Shown here: positions 36,272 to 47,395 of the stretch, in pieces
How the letters are laid out: each line of letters starts with the position of its first letter
How positions within the stretch are numbered: position 1 is the first letter of the stretch
NCBI GenBank assembly: GCA_951217055.1
Contig: OX578286.1
Span: 34,325,307 to 34,389,306 of the forward strand
Length of the DNA stretch: 64,000 bases
Direction of reading: 5' to 3'
From: Gerris lacustris
Lineage: Eukaryota > Arthropoda > Insecta > Hemiptera > Gerridae
Program-made: the position numbers and the translations under genes
The notes under the pieces: model-generated
What the model was told of the DNA's origin: nothing
The model's database searches: none
What the model saw: the letters and a program-made list of their open reading frames with translations, nothing else

Positions 36272-36323
36272 GAAGAATTCCTCTTCTTTACCACGCTAGC
36301 GCGGTAAAGAAGAGGAATTCTTC
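36272..36323. repeat. 52-bp palindrome at the edge of a decayed transposon
   Basis: GAAGAATTCCTCTTCTTTAC and its exact reverse complement (21-bp arms in all) flank a 10-bp centre ACGCTAGCGC. Confidence 0.95.
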
Positions 36324-36740
36324 AGCTTTACGCACGATTAGCGAGTTTGTTTACATTTAACAAAACTAATTTGCTATTATTTTATTAAAGTAACTGTTTA
36401 TATCGAGTTTTTTGTGAAAAATAATGAGTGAATCAAGTGACTTTGACGAAAATGTAGAGAATAATACTCCTCCAGAAATAATTAATTCGGCAAAAAATAC
36501 AACTCAAGAATTAATACAATCTTTATCAAGAGAAGAGATACGAACTTAATACAGCAATTTTTTCTGTATTTATTATTTAAATCTAACAATCGTAGATAAA
36601 GTACGGTACGCAACTCGTGCGAAAACGGCATTTTGCATTGCTCGTGTGGTTTTACCACCCCCGCTGTCGCTCGGGTGCAAACTCCACACTCGCATGCAAA
36701 ATGCTACTTTCCACACTCGACGCGTAATGTACTATTAACA
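36324..36740 (+). mobile_element. Internally deleted transposon with an N-terminal coding remnant
   Basis: ATG at 36424 opens a 41-codon frame beginning MSESSDFDENVENNTPPEII and stopping at 36547-36549. Reading past a +1 shift near 36533 extends the acidic leader toward SREE-RYEL. This resembles leaders of tyrosine-recombinase-like transposon proteins known from insects, from memory and not verified. After the break, 36600-36730 is a G+C-richer end region (GCATTTTGCATTGCTCGTG, then CGCATGCAAAATGC inverted). The bulk of any gene is missing. Confidence 0.4.
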
Positions 36741-36749
36741 ATTATAAAA

Positions 36750-38380
36750 TAACTATAACCATTATAAGTCATTTTGAAACAATTATAAAATCTTCGATAA
36801 TCATCTCAAAATGATCGTATGTAACTGTAAAAGTAAAAACTTGGCTTTTAGAACGACTTTACGATCTTACAGAACTAAACGCAAAGTCAATACAAAACAA
36901 AAACAAAAACAGAACATAGTTATAATCAATATGCAACGTTTAGAATAGCTTCAAAAACAAAACACCCGACACGTTTTTTTGTACTTCGTCTATCACCTGT
37001 CAATAAACTTAGTGTACGATTTTGTTATTAAAGAAACTAAGCGCGTAGCTTGTACAGACACTCTTCGTGCTTTGATTTAACAATGATTACCAAGTTCAAC
37101 TTAAACAAAACTCTTTCAAAGTCACAATGGAATTGAAAATAAAAAACAAAAACGGAACGTTTGTAAGCTGAATGTAATTGTTGTTTTTTTTAGTACACTT
37201 AGAGCAAGCGAGACAAGAATTCCAGTCTCGACATCTTTCAAAACAACTAACACTCATGTTCTTCCTTCTTTTTATTTTGGAAGACGCGTCCTGAATTAGA
37301 AATATTTCGAACTGCTTTTTGGAATTCCAAGAATATGTCAGTTGTTTCATTTTTGAATGTAGACTTTGCTCTTCTAATCTTGGTGGTGTCTCTTGGTCAC
37401 AACTAAATCTAACAACTAAATCGATCAGTGAAACAGACAGACGTTTGTCTTGTTCAAACTAGATTTTGTTTAAAGTAATAACACAAACTTATCACTTTAC
37501 GTAAATTAAAATGAGATTATCAAAGCAGATTTCAGCCTTCAAAAGGCCATCATCATCATCAGTGCCTATTACGGAAGGAAAAAGAGTTAGATTGTTTAAT
37601 CCTGTAGTTAGTTAAAAATAATCAGTAATTGTTATTGTTTATCATTTCCTTTAATTTGGTTTAGTTAATCTTTGTTTAGATTTAAGTTATTTTTATGTTC
37701 TTTTTTGCCTGGTTGTCAAACCTGACTAGGCATTGTTTTTGTATTACCTCATATAGCACTTACATACTCATCACATTATGTTTTCATCCCTTTTTATTTA
37801 GATTATCTATCTTTACTTTAATATCTTTAATATTTTTATATCTTAAAACATTATTTATCTGTGTATCAATTTGTGAATCATATCTGTGAATTATCTTATC
37901 TCTGCCATCCTAATTTATGCCTATATCTTCATCTACTTACCTGGTATTGTACTTTTATCATTTAAGCTATCCCTTTTTATATCTTATATTCAAGAACAAA
38001 TTTATATTATTTTCCATCATTTGTAATTTAGTATCCTTAATAAATACAGTCCGCAAGCTTTGTAACTTTCAATTATATTATTTTGTTATTATCACCTTTA
38101 ATATTATGTTTTGTTTGTTTGTAACTCTAACCTCGAAATTAAATATTCGTCAGTCTGGATAATTGGAATTGTTTTATTTTCACTTCAAGTTTTATATTAA
38201 TAATTCCCCTCCCGACGAAACATAGATTTATATAAGTATTTAGTGGGAGGTGAGTTTACATGTCTACATACGAGTTTACATGAGACCTGAGATGACATGT
38301 GAGACTAACTCTCTGATGAAGCTGACTCACCTTCCTCTAAATCTTTTTATTAATGTAACTCTTTTTCCTTCCGAAATAGG
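36750..38380. other. Long A+T-rich spacer, no recognised gene
   Basis: Open frames at 37096-37350 (minus), 37695-37889 and 37917-38162 (plus) are short. The two plus-strand ones are hydrophobic because of T-rich composition. No family recognised and no splice-bounded exon seen. Confidence 0.3.
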
Positions 38381-38382
38381 CA

Positions 38383-38667
38383 CTGATGAAAGCCTTTTGA
38401 AGGCTGATGAAAGCCTTTTGAAGGCTGATGAAAGCCTTTTGAAGGCTGATGAAAGCCTTTTGAAGGCTGATGAAAGCCTTTTGAAGGCTGATGAAAGCCT
38501 TTTGAAGGCTGATGAAAGCCTTTTGAAGGCTGATGAAAGCCTTTTGAAGGCTGATGAAAGCCTTTTGAAGGCTGATGAAAGCCTTTTGAAGGATGATGAA
38601 AGCCTTTTGAAGGCTGATGAAAGCCTTTTGAAGGCTGATGAAAGCCTTTTGAAGGCTGATGAAAGCT
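38383..38667 (+). repeat. 21-bp tandem array, ~13.5 near-identical units
   Basis: GCTGATGAAAGCCTTTTGAA plus G repeated with one substitution (GGATGATGAA near 38590). Very homogeneous, so recent. It is open in several frames on both strands (plus DESLLKA repeats, minus SSAFKRL repeats), which is expected of a 21-bp period and not evidence of a protein. Confidence 0.97.
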
Positions 38668-38879
38668 GCTTTGATAAACTCATTTCAATTTATGTGGAGT
38701 GTTATTTTGTGTTATTCCTTTAAGATAACCTCCATAGACGCTCCCATATCTAATATAGATTTTATATAGTGGAGTGTATTGTATAATTAAATATTGTGGA
38801 AATTATATTGGAAACTGGCAGATAGAGTTGACAGAAATTCCAAATAGAGTTGAAATAAACAGGTCAAATGTGTGCTAGT

Positions 38880-39530
38880 CAGTAAACAGCGAGGGTCTTT
38901 AAGGGGGGGTTTTTAAAATGCTAAAAAGCTTACTTTGAACTATTCTAAGGGTCTGATATTCTCAAAACACCCTCAGATAAAGTATTTTTTTGCCACTGAA
39001 CCGGACTACAACCATATAAATACATCGAAAAGACCATAATTATAAAAAAAACGTATTTTGTCATACGACGATTTTGTCGAAATTTCCAAAAAGTGGTATC
39101 TTTACTTTTGGTCGAAGAATGTTCAGGAATTTTTTCAGATTTTTTGCACAACACATAAGCGAGATAGAGGGGGGGGGGGGACACGTTTCACACCTACTTC
39201 AAACTTGCCTACGCTCGCCCTATCAAAGTTATAAAATAAGAATTATATATTTTTGTAATCAGCTTGACGTACCCTTTCATATGATACCCCTAACGGTGTT
39301 TAAAAAAAATAAAAAAATTTAAAACCCTTAAGTTTTTTTACCCTATTTTTTTGAAAAATATTTTTTTTAAGTCGCTATATTTTTAAAATATGTGGGTAGG
39401 TACAAGACACATACATGCCAAATTTCAAAGTTATCGGACGAAAGGTGTAGCCGTGAGAGCATGCGAGAGGACGGACGGACAGACACACGCAGGAAAATAT
39501 AAGGGTCCTTGGTTTTGACTACGGACCCTA
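38880..39530 (+). mobile_element. Probable retroelement 3' fragment
   Basis: 39395-39530 reads like a non-LTR 3' end: CATGCCAAATTTCAAAG, GGACGGACGGACAGACAC, then GGTCCTTGGTTTTGACTACG. Upstream holds a G-run at 39171 and no conserved frame. Confidence 0.4.
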
Positions 39531-39555
39531 AAAAGATAAATACTCATTTTGTCCA

Positions 39556-39642
39556 TTTTATGGAAAAACATTGAAGCATTGAAATGTTTTTGGTCATTGA
39601 ATCCACATATCGATATTTCAATGTTTTTCCATGAAGTAGAGA
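39556..39642. repeat. Inverted repeat (hairpin)
   Basis: ATGGAAAAACATTGAAGCAT and ATTTCAATGTTTTTCCAT face each other across ~45 bp. Confidence 0.7.
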
Positions 39643-39789
39643 AAACCAGTATACATTTGTCTAATTGATATAGTAGATGGATTAAGCTGTGAAATTATCA
39701 AACATAAATCCATTTTGATTACCATTTGGTCCGCTAGGAGCTGATATCATTTTATATAAAATTTAGAACTTCTATCGGCGAAATATAGA

Positions 39790-40300
39790 ACTACAATGAA
39801 TACTAGTGAAAACCAATCAACCTCCTATTATAATCTAACTTCCTGGCACGATATTTAAGAGAGTCACATTTTACATGTCGTTTATTAAACGACACTCGTC
39901 GTTAACACACTTGTTGTTTATTAACTTTAGCCCACCTAACGTCAAAATATTGTACTATAAATGAAAACCTATCGACCTCCAGTTAAATTCTAACTTCCTG
40001 CCACGATATTTAAAAGCTTCACATTTATCATGTTGTTTTTTATGTGACGGAAATTTCTTCTATCCCCTAAAGCTAAAACATAACCATGTTAAAAAAAACA
40101 CATCTACCTCCTACGAAATTCTAATTTCCTCGCACGATATTTAAGAACGTCACATTTTGCATGTCGTTTATTGAAACTTCAGCTCACCTACCGTCAAAAT
40201 ATTGTACTATAAATCAAAACCTATCGACCTCCTGTAACATCCTAACTTCCAGGCACGGTATTAATTGGAAACGTCACATTTTTCACGTTGTTCTAAACCT
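39790..40300 (+). repeat. Degenerate ~135-160-bp tandem repeat, four copies
   Basis: Each unit has AACCTATCGACCTCC or a close variant, TCTAACTTCCTGGCACGATA and TCACATTTTACATGTCG. The copies are diverged, so this is an old array. Confidence 0.75.
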
Positions 40301-40330
40301 TCACATATAAGATGAAAAATATACTTTTCC

Positions 40331-41160
40331 TACTAGCGGCAGCAAAATTATGCATTATTGAACTGTTTTTAGGCATGATAGTTGAATTTCTCTGAGGTTT
40401 CAAGAAAACTTTACAATACGCAGCAAAATACGATTTTGCTGCCTAGGCGGCAAAATCGTATTTTGCTGAGGATTTTTTCAGGCTAAGCCACGCCCACATT
40501 CCCCGCTACAAATAAATAAACAAACAACCTTTTCTTTTAAATTATCTTTAACCTAAATTATTTGAACAATTTACCTTAAAAATATTACGAATTTATAAAA
40601 AAAGGCTTATAAATACTTATTATAGATTATATTTATAAAATAGAATGGCGTAAAAAGATAAAAAAGAAATAGAAATATTACAAAAAAATAGTGGGTCTTA
40701 AAATACTCATAAATAATTAAATTAGTGGCAACACTGCAGCTCGTCTTATCATCATTTTGTTTTGTTTTTTACTGTATTTCTGTCAATTCATTTTTTATAA
40801 TTGTAACATTTGATATTGTTGCTTGTTTTTTTTGTTTTTTTAATTTGAATAGTTCAATTATAGTATTTGATAAGTAAGTAAGTATTATGAAATGAATATT
40901 ATTTATAGGAAACATTTTTCTGCCGCCAGTAGGAAAAATATTGTATGCAACAAGGCAGCAAAGGAAACATTTCTGCCTCATATTGATATATTGCCTGCCT
41001 CGGCTTCGCCTCGGCAGTCAATCGGATAAATTACCTGCCTCGGCTTCGCCTCGGCAGTTAATTTCCATTGCCTGTCCTCGCCTCCGGCTCGGAGGCTAAC
41101 TTTTAATCATTCGTCAGAAAAATTCCATTTTGCTGCCTAGTTACATAAATAACTATTTAT
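40331..41160. mobile_element. Hairpin-rich element L, copy 1
   Basis: TTTTTCCTACTAGCGGCAGC at the left returns inverted at 40917-40940 (CTGCCGCCAGTAGGAAAAA). A strong hairpin lies at 40424-40470 (CAGCAAAATACGATTTTGCT, then CGGCAAAATCGTATTTTGCT). The right part has two copies of CCTCGGCTTCGCCTCGGCAG. A second copy of the right part is at 43060-43390. Confidence 0.65.
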
Positions 41161-41552
41161 TTATTAGTTATTTCGAGTTTTCTTGAGTTGTTCGGACATA
41201 GAATGACCCTTATTCTGTAGGGAACTCTTATTCCCCAATACGTTTATGGTTTGAAAGTAAGGTTACACAAGATTTTTGTTTGGTCGTATTGTAGTTATGC
41301 ATTAGAACCACAATTCTACCTTCTCTTTCCATAATATTATCTCACTATTATCATCTAGAATCAATGCTCTCTCTACACCAACTCTTTTTTCTCTGTAACT
41401 TCGATCTTTTCGAAATTTGGTTGAACTTCTTTTTTTTCCCCCTTTATGGTAGTTCTGAGGAATGAACCATCTAATATATTTGTTTTCAATTCCACCTTTT
41501 ATTAGAAACTATTTAATCATTTTTGTTCTACTCAATATTTTTTATCTAATCA

Positions 41553-41579
41553 CGGCAGCAAAATTAAACATTGTTGAAC
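41553..41579. mobile_element. End of a second element L copy, split by the foldback insertion
   Basis: CGGCAGCAAAATTAAACATT matches 40345-40364. The same phrase at 40345-40375 continues uninterrupted through TTGAACTGTTTTT, giving a paralogous empty site for the element inserted at 41580. Confidence 0.6.
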
Positions 41580-42253
41580 TAGTCCACAGGCCACCATAAG
41601 AAGTGAGTCGCTGATTGATAAAGTTTTCTTACCTTATGGAATCGCTTATTTATTCCGTGTCCACCATTGAATTGGGTATATGGCAACTGGACGCTGGGCC
41701 ATTTCTTTTTTGTTGACATGCCAAACATGCCCTTCTGCGGGAACATTGAAAAGAGATAGATAAAGTTTTGATTTTCATAGGATCGTTTTAAATCGTTAAT
41801 TAAATTATTTATTGATAAATAATTTAATTATTTATTTATTGATTATTAAATTATTTATTTATTGATTATTTATTGATCGTTAATTAAATTATTTAAAAAA
41901 TAGTGGTAAAGGTGGCCACTGATACGAGTGGGCCGTTTTCTTTTCAACGTCCCCGCAGAGCGATATGTTTGGGGCGGTGGCCACCCCAAACGTCCCACTC
42001 TTATCGGTGGCTACGTGTACCACTGTTTTTTAAATAATTTAACTAAACGATCCTATGAAAATCAAAACTTTATCTATCCCTTTTCAATGTTCCCGCAGAA
42101 GGGCAAGTTTGGCATGTCAACAAAAAAGAAATGGCCCAGCCCCCAGTTGCCATCTACCCAATTCATCGGTGGACAAGGCATAAATAAGCGATTCCATAAG
42201 GTAAGAAAACTTTATCAATCAGCGACTCACTTCTTATGGTGGCCTGTGGACTA
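41580..42253. mobile_element. Large foldback element with an exon-like cassette in both arms (674 bp)
   Basis: Termini TAGTCCACAGGCC and GGCCTGTGGACTA are flanked by AAC on both sides (41577-41579, 42254-42256). Arms of ~235 bp are near-identical; the centre is itself an inverted repeat (AGTGGTAAAGGTGGCCAC against the reverse of GTGGCTACGTGTACCACT). Each arm, read towards its end, contains CCCGCAG, a 114-bp open segment (KGMFGMSTKKKWPSVQLP on the left arm's minus strand, KGKFGMSTKKKWPSPQLP on the right) and CATAAG|GTAAGA, that is acceptor, exon, donor. No known protein was recognised. It could be captured host sequence or simply the element's own arm. Confidence 0.8.
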
Positions 42254-42548
42254 AACTGTTCTTAATCTGCATTTTTCTTGATTCTTTTGTAACATGTGAA
42301 AAAAACACGCAGCAAAATAATAAAGGGTCAGCAAAATAACAAACAGGCTGTAACATTTTAAGAAAATTTTACTACAAAAAGGTTACTACATCGCAGGTTA
42401 TAAACTCTCCCACATTGTTCATTTTTATATGCGTAATAATGCTTAATATTCATATCTTTTTTGAAAATAACTTAAATAATGATAGTAATAAAACAAATTT
42501 TATTATTTTACAGTCATTATTTAAAACAATCGCTAAAAAGTGAGATAA

Positions 42549-42931
42549 AAAACCGCGGTTATGGTCAGCTTCCTGGGGCCCGCTCTTAGACGTCCGTCTT
42601 ATAGGGGCTTTTTCGGGGGCGTGTATCTTTTTTCCTATTCACTTTAAAATAAACAAAAAAACAAACTATTTTTTCCCTTTTCGCAAGACCTACAAAAAAG
42701 CAAAAAACGGTTTTTTCCGCATAACTCGAATACGGTCGATCGCAGCGGTCCGACGCAAAGGACCTTTTTTGTAGGTCTCGCGAAAAGGGAAAAAATCTTT
42801 TTTTATTTTTATTTATTTTTTTTTTTTTTAAAGTGAATAGGAAAAGAGATACACGCCCCCGAAAAAGCCCCTAAGACGGACGTCTAAAAGCGGGCCCCAA
42901 CAAGCTGACCATGACCAAAACCGCTGTTAAT
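42549..42931. mobile_element. Foldback element, ~380 bp, nearly a perfect palindrome
   Basis: Arms run from CGCGGTTATGGTCAGCTT to the inverted AAGCTGACCATGACC. They include GGGGCTTTTTCGGGGGCGTG with its reverse and CCCTTTTCGCAAGACCTAC with its reverse. The loop is around 42730-42765 (TACGGTCGATCGCAGCGGTC). G+C-rich patches stand out from the surroundings. Confidence 0.85.
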
Positions 42932-43059
42932 ACAAAAAGTGGCAACACTGAATTCGTTTTGCCTTTGTTTTATTTTCTTGATGTCCCAAACTTTCGTTTT
43001 TTTACAACTTTAATTCCTGTTAATCTTTTATATATTAAAAAGGGAATATAACAATTAGT

Positions 43060-43390
43060 GTAATTTTTCTGCCGTTAGTAGATAAAATATTGTACATAAC
43101 TATGCAGCAAAGAAAAAATTCCTGACTCGTTTAAAGATTACCTGCTTTGGTTACACCTTAGCAGGTAATTAACATTTTCCTGCCTCGGCTTCGCCTCGTT
43201 ATTAAAATAGTAAATATTTCCTGACTCGGCTTCGCCTCGTTAGTAAAATAGTAAATATTTCCTGCCTCGGCTTCGCCTCTGCAGTAAATTTGTTTAGCCT
43301 ATCCTCGCTTTCGGCTCGGAATTAAAACTTAAAAACTTGTCAGCAAAATTCTATTTTGCTGCCTACTTACATAAATAACTATTTAATGAA
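43060..43390 (+). mobile_element. Hairpin-rich element L, copy 2 (right part)
   Basis: Parallels 40915-41160: TTTTTCTGCCGTTAGTAG, AAATATTGTACATAAC, three CCTCGGCTTCGCCTC blocks, then AATTCTATTTTGCTGCCTA and TTACATAAATAACTATTTA. Confidence 0.7.
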
Positions 43391-43394
43391 ATTA

Positions 43395-43726
43395 AGTCTC
43401 CAACATGCGCCACATTTTAGCGCACACTACTCTAAACATTGAATAAGTGGCAACATGTTTTGTTGTTGATAAACACAATTGTTTTTTTATCTAGTCTTTG
43501 CTACTTCTTCATGTTTTTCAAGATTATATACCGTTTTTTTCTAAATCAGTACATGTTAGAGCATTTGACCAGGAGTACCGTTATTGTGTAGGAAACACTG
43601 GCAGATCCAAATGTGTCTTTCAGAATGCCAATTTTCCCAGGGTCATAGAAATAAGGGGCAAAAAACTCAAGCAACCCAAAAATCTCCGTCACTGGCACAT
43701 GGATAAAATTAAGTTAAGGCTAAAAA

Positions 43727-43762
<36 letters not shown>

Positions 43763-43815
43763 TAACTTCTTTGCCTTAGCTTAGGATTTAAACCATTTGG
43801 AGTATAAATGAGATC
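43395..43815 (+). other. Spacer with an unassigned open segment and a (GA)n run
   Basis: 43501-43779 is open on the plus strand (for example EYRYCVGNTGRSKCVF) and ends in a (GA)n microsatellite at 43731-43759. No family recognised. The frame has no ATG at its start and runs through the microsatellite, so coding is doubtful. Confidence 0.2.
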
Positions 43816-43817
43816 TT

Positions 43818-44208
43818 GAGTTCCGAGCTTAAATGAGATCGTTCTCAACAATGAACATTTTTATAATGTCTCCGATTAAAAAAAAAAAAACTCCAAGACA
43901 GAAATCCGTTTCATACATCAGAGAACATTTTGGATTTGTGCGTCTGTCCGTAGCTCAATTTTTGCGAACCAACATATCTTAAAAACTACTCGTCCGATTT
44001 TAATGAAAATCAGGCGAGTAGTTTTTAAGACATTGGTTGGTTCACAAAAATTGAGACAGACTGACTGACAAACACGAAACCAAAAATATTCCCTAATGTC
44101 TAAAACGGATTTCTGTCTTGGAATTTTTGAAATCAGAGACCTAAAAAATGTTCTTTTTTCAGAACGATCACATAGCTTCCGTTACCTTCGGTAAGCTCGG
44201 AAGCAAAA
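43818..44208. mobile_element. Two family B ends head to head (palindrome)
   Basis: 43818-44009 is reversed B (CCGAGCTTAAATGAG to CGTCCGATTTTAATGAAA). 44010-44208 is forward B (TCAGGCGAGTAGTTTTTAAG to GGTAAGCTCGGAAGC). They meet at the GTCCGATTTTAATG / ATCAGGCGAG point. Confidence 0.85.
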
Positions 44209-44209
44209 G

Positions 44210-44812
44210 TATAAATGAATGACAATGGTATGCTTGAAAAATCAAATTCATAATATCGAAGACGGATTCTTCAATTTAAACCCTATGAAGTAATGCACTG
44301 ACAGACAGCTTAGAAAATTAGAAATGTAAGGATTCGAGTTCGAATCTCGGCCACAGAGCCCATTGTTATATCTTTCTCTACCTTGCCTTTAATAAAAATA
44401 TGATTATTTTAATTTTTGTTGTTAGTATAACAAGAAGGTAACATTGCTGTTATTGTATTATTGTTAGTATGCAAAGAATTGCAAGCAAGTATACGATGCA
44501 ATACATAAACTGTTCTAGGACACTCGTTCGTATTCATTGTTCGTTTCTTTGTTCCATTGTTCTACCTTTAGTAGTGATTTCCATATGGTTTTTTTGATTT
44601 ATAGTTAACGGTTCGTTCTTGTTTTTTTTTGTTTACAATTTTAGTTTACTTTTTCTATGTAATAGAATATAGAATCAAAGTAAACAAAAAATTAGCAATT
44701 AACTAATTGCTAATTAGTTAGTATTGATATCGTTACACATATGTTTCCGAGAAGATGGATGGCCCATAAAACATACTCCTCTACCAGGAATCCAATTAAA
44801 CGGACTCCTTTA
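44210..44812. other. Spacer with an isolated Pol III box B-like motif
   Basis: GAGTTCGAATCTCGG at ~44336 fits box B, but no box A was recognised at the right distance. Otherwise A+T-rich with nothing else seen. Confidence 0.3.
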
Positions 44813-44814
44813 AT

Positions 44815-45055
44815 CTAGCCATATATTATGACTAACTAGCTATATATTATGACTAGTTTGCCATATATTATGACTAACTACTAGCCATACATTATGACTA
44901 GCTAGCCATATATTATGACTAACTATAGCTACATATTATGACTAACTAGCCATACATTATGACTATGCTAGCCATATATTATGACTAACTAACTATATAT
45001 TATGACTATTTTGCCATATATTATGACTAGATAGCCATATATAATCACTTACTAA
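44815..45055 (+). repeat. ~22-24-bp tandem array (CCATATATTATGACTA)
   Basis: About ten units of AGCCATATATTATGACTAAC with small indels between units. Confidence 0.9.
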
Positions 45056-45122
45056 GGCACTTAAGCATTTAATAACCCACGAAAGCATCAGAAAATTTGG
45101 ACAATCCATAATCATAATCGTA

Positions 45123-45237
45123 GTCTGTCCCAAAAATTCGTATAAAAAATTCATAATTTTTTATGAGCTCACTGTCTAGTCTCCTCATTTCCTACATAAG
45201 TCTCTATAATTATTTTATACGTATTTATGGGACAGAG
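45123..45237. mobile_element. TA-flanked MITE, 115 bp
   Basis: TIRs GTCTGTCCCAAAAATTCGTA and TACGTATTTATGGGACAGAG are bordered by TA on each side. Tc1/mariner-like by target duplication (inference). Confidence 0.75.
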
Positions 45238-45736
45238 TAGTGTACATTTGAATTATGTGGGACCAAATTTTTCCTCTAAAAAAATAGTAAAGTGAAGCAA
45301 TGTGCAAGAAAAATATCTTCAATATATTGAAAATATTATCAAGAAATATTTTATAATAAAAAACAGACATTTTCCAAGAACCTAATCAACACATTAGTTA
45401 AGATAAGAAAAGTGACAGACAGACACCATGAACACATGATAAGAAATATTCTCATATCATCTATTTATCCCCGCTGTCATTACTCTAACTAGTTACAATA
45501 AAATAAAAAAATATGCTGGTACTAGTGATAAGTAAAAAAAATTAAAAAATTGTGGCAACACTGAACCTAGCGAGGAAAATAACAACTATAAGGATAAAAT
45601 GTGACATCCTTAACCTTATCATTTACTGATAACAGTCTTTCCCTTGGATAGTTAATATTAACACATACATTCTATATTTCTTCCTTTTCCTCTCAAATAT
45701 TTAACTAGAAAAATAATTATTTAAAAAACAAATACA

Positions 45737-45850
<114 letters not shown>

Positions 45851-46005
45851 TGTGTCCGAAAATCACATGTTTTCGAGTGATAATTGGATCTTGGAAATAA
45901 AGGAGGCCTTGGATTTGGAGGTTAGGCCCATGAAAATATCAGAGAGCAACGTCGTTTCTATGAAGAGCAGCTTCCCAACCGAATAATTCCCAGAAAGGAG
46001 AAGGG

Positions 46006-46227
46006 GTACTTCTTTAGATTGTTACTCCCCTTCGGTTTTTTTTAGAATATAAATGACTTTGTTTAACTATTAAGACAAAGGGATCCTTTGGGACAAAGGA
46101 ATATCACACTTCTGTTTTTATAAAGGGGAGTAACAGTCTAAAGAAGAACATTCCATACACCTTCTATAGAATGTTACTCCCCTCTGTTTCTGTTTTATAA
46201 GGGGAGTAACAATCAAGATAGAAGTGC
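46006..46227 (-). mobile_element. Family A foldback MITE, copy 9
   Basis: Reverse orientation; both ends present (GTACTTCTTTAGATTGTTAC and GAAGTGCC). The core has a deletion (GGGATCCTTTGGGACAAAGG), which removes TTTAGTCCAATGTAC. Confidence 0.9.
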
Positions 46228-46400
46228 CGGAGAATGTTTAGCAGAACTCATTCGAATATCAGCATGACCAAGAAGAATAGGACAAGGTTGGCTGAAGTTG
46301 GTGAATACTCCAGCATTTAGAAAAATGAGGGTTGCAGTGGTTGCACCAGGTAGAAGATGACCCTAGAATTACAAAGCAGTACAAAGCAAACTACAGGGGC
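46228..46400 (+). pseudogene. Possible non-LTR reverse transcriptase tail relic
   Basis: QWLHQVEDDPRITKQ (46332 onward) is similar in layout to the RWLGHVxR-x-DDRIxK motif at the C-terminal side of non-LTR RTs, with two residues missing. Upstream, RTRLAEVGEYSSI runs into a stop. Weak, but the position next to a family A copy suggests an old element. Confidence 0.3.
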
Positions 46401-47042
46401 GAAGGAAGTCTCCTAATAAACTATCTTGAAATGATTACATTAGCAGCAAATGTACCCGTATCATATTCAACAGCTTCAAAGTCTTGCCCCTATGGACTAT
46501 GTTGGGAAATGGACTTGTCAAATATCTACTGTGAAGCATTCAACATTATTTAATTAATATCATATTGTTATCAATTTTTGATAATATATCAAGTTTATCA
46601 TTGTTTGATTTCTTAAATAAAAACAAAATATTCATTAAGGCCGTCCGCACATGGGGCGATAGGCAAGCGATACAACTGCAATACGATATCGCCACCCTGT
46701 TCCTTCCTAGGTAAAGGAGTAGGGACCCACCAACGGAGCGATAGGGAGGCAATCAGTCGGCGATACACTCGGCGGGTGCGATACATGCAATACGGGCGAC
46801 CTGCAAGGAAGCAACCTTTAAGCGATATTGCAGGTGTTGCATTTGTTATATGATTTTACCCTCTTATTATCATTATTTCAGAAATGATGTGACTGCAATA
46901 ATCCGTTTATGTTTTTTTGTATTATTTTATAAAACAAATACAAAAATGAATCGAAGCCTCATTATATTTAATTTTACGACTAAAATTTAAATAAATTAAC
47001 CTTAATAATGCTGATTAGTATTTAATTGAAAAAATAACTAAA

Positions 47043-47152
47043 AAGGGAATGTAGTCATCTATTATACTCGCATATATGTATTTTATATTAATGATATTTT
47101 TATCATTAATATAAAATACATATATACGAGTATAGATGACTACATTTTCCTT
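47043..47152. repeat. 110-bp near-perfect palindrome
   Basis: Arms of ~53 bp, from GAATGTAGTCATCTATTATA to ATTAATGATA, then TTTT, then the reverse complement ending GATGACTACATTTTC. Only a few mismatches. Confidence 0.95.
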
Positions 47153-47218
47153 AATTTATTTGAAATTTTGTTGTTTTTTTTTCGATTATATTTTTTCCCT
47201 ATTAAATAAATAAAAATG

Positions 47219-47395
47219 GGCACTTCTTTAAAATGTTACTCCCATTATAAGAAAATAGAAGGGAGTAACAATCTAAAGAAGGAAATGAATGTTCTTCTTT
47301 AGACTGTTACTCCCCTTATACAAACAAAATTGATTGGACAAAACATTCATTTTTTTGACAAAATTATTATTCTTCTCAAAGATTACTGCAATCAT
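47219..47395 (+). mobile_element. Family A foldback MITE, copy 10 (right end lost)
   Basis: GGCACTTCTTTAAAATGTTA, first hairpin, third motif copy, then a shortened core (ATTGGACAAAACATTC). Nested in the element at 46637-47617. Confidence 0.8.

Noticed and set aside
38250..38723. 157-codon frame with 7-residue repeats, and its minus-strand counterpart
   Set aside because: Produced by the 21-bp array; both strands are open for the same reason.
42549..42931. rRNA or other structured RNA gene
   Set aside because: Structure is explained by two long inverted arms of a foldback element.
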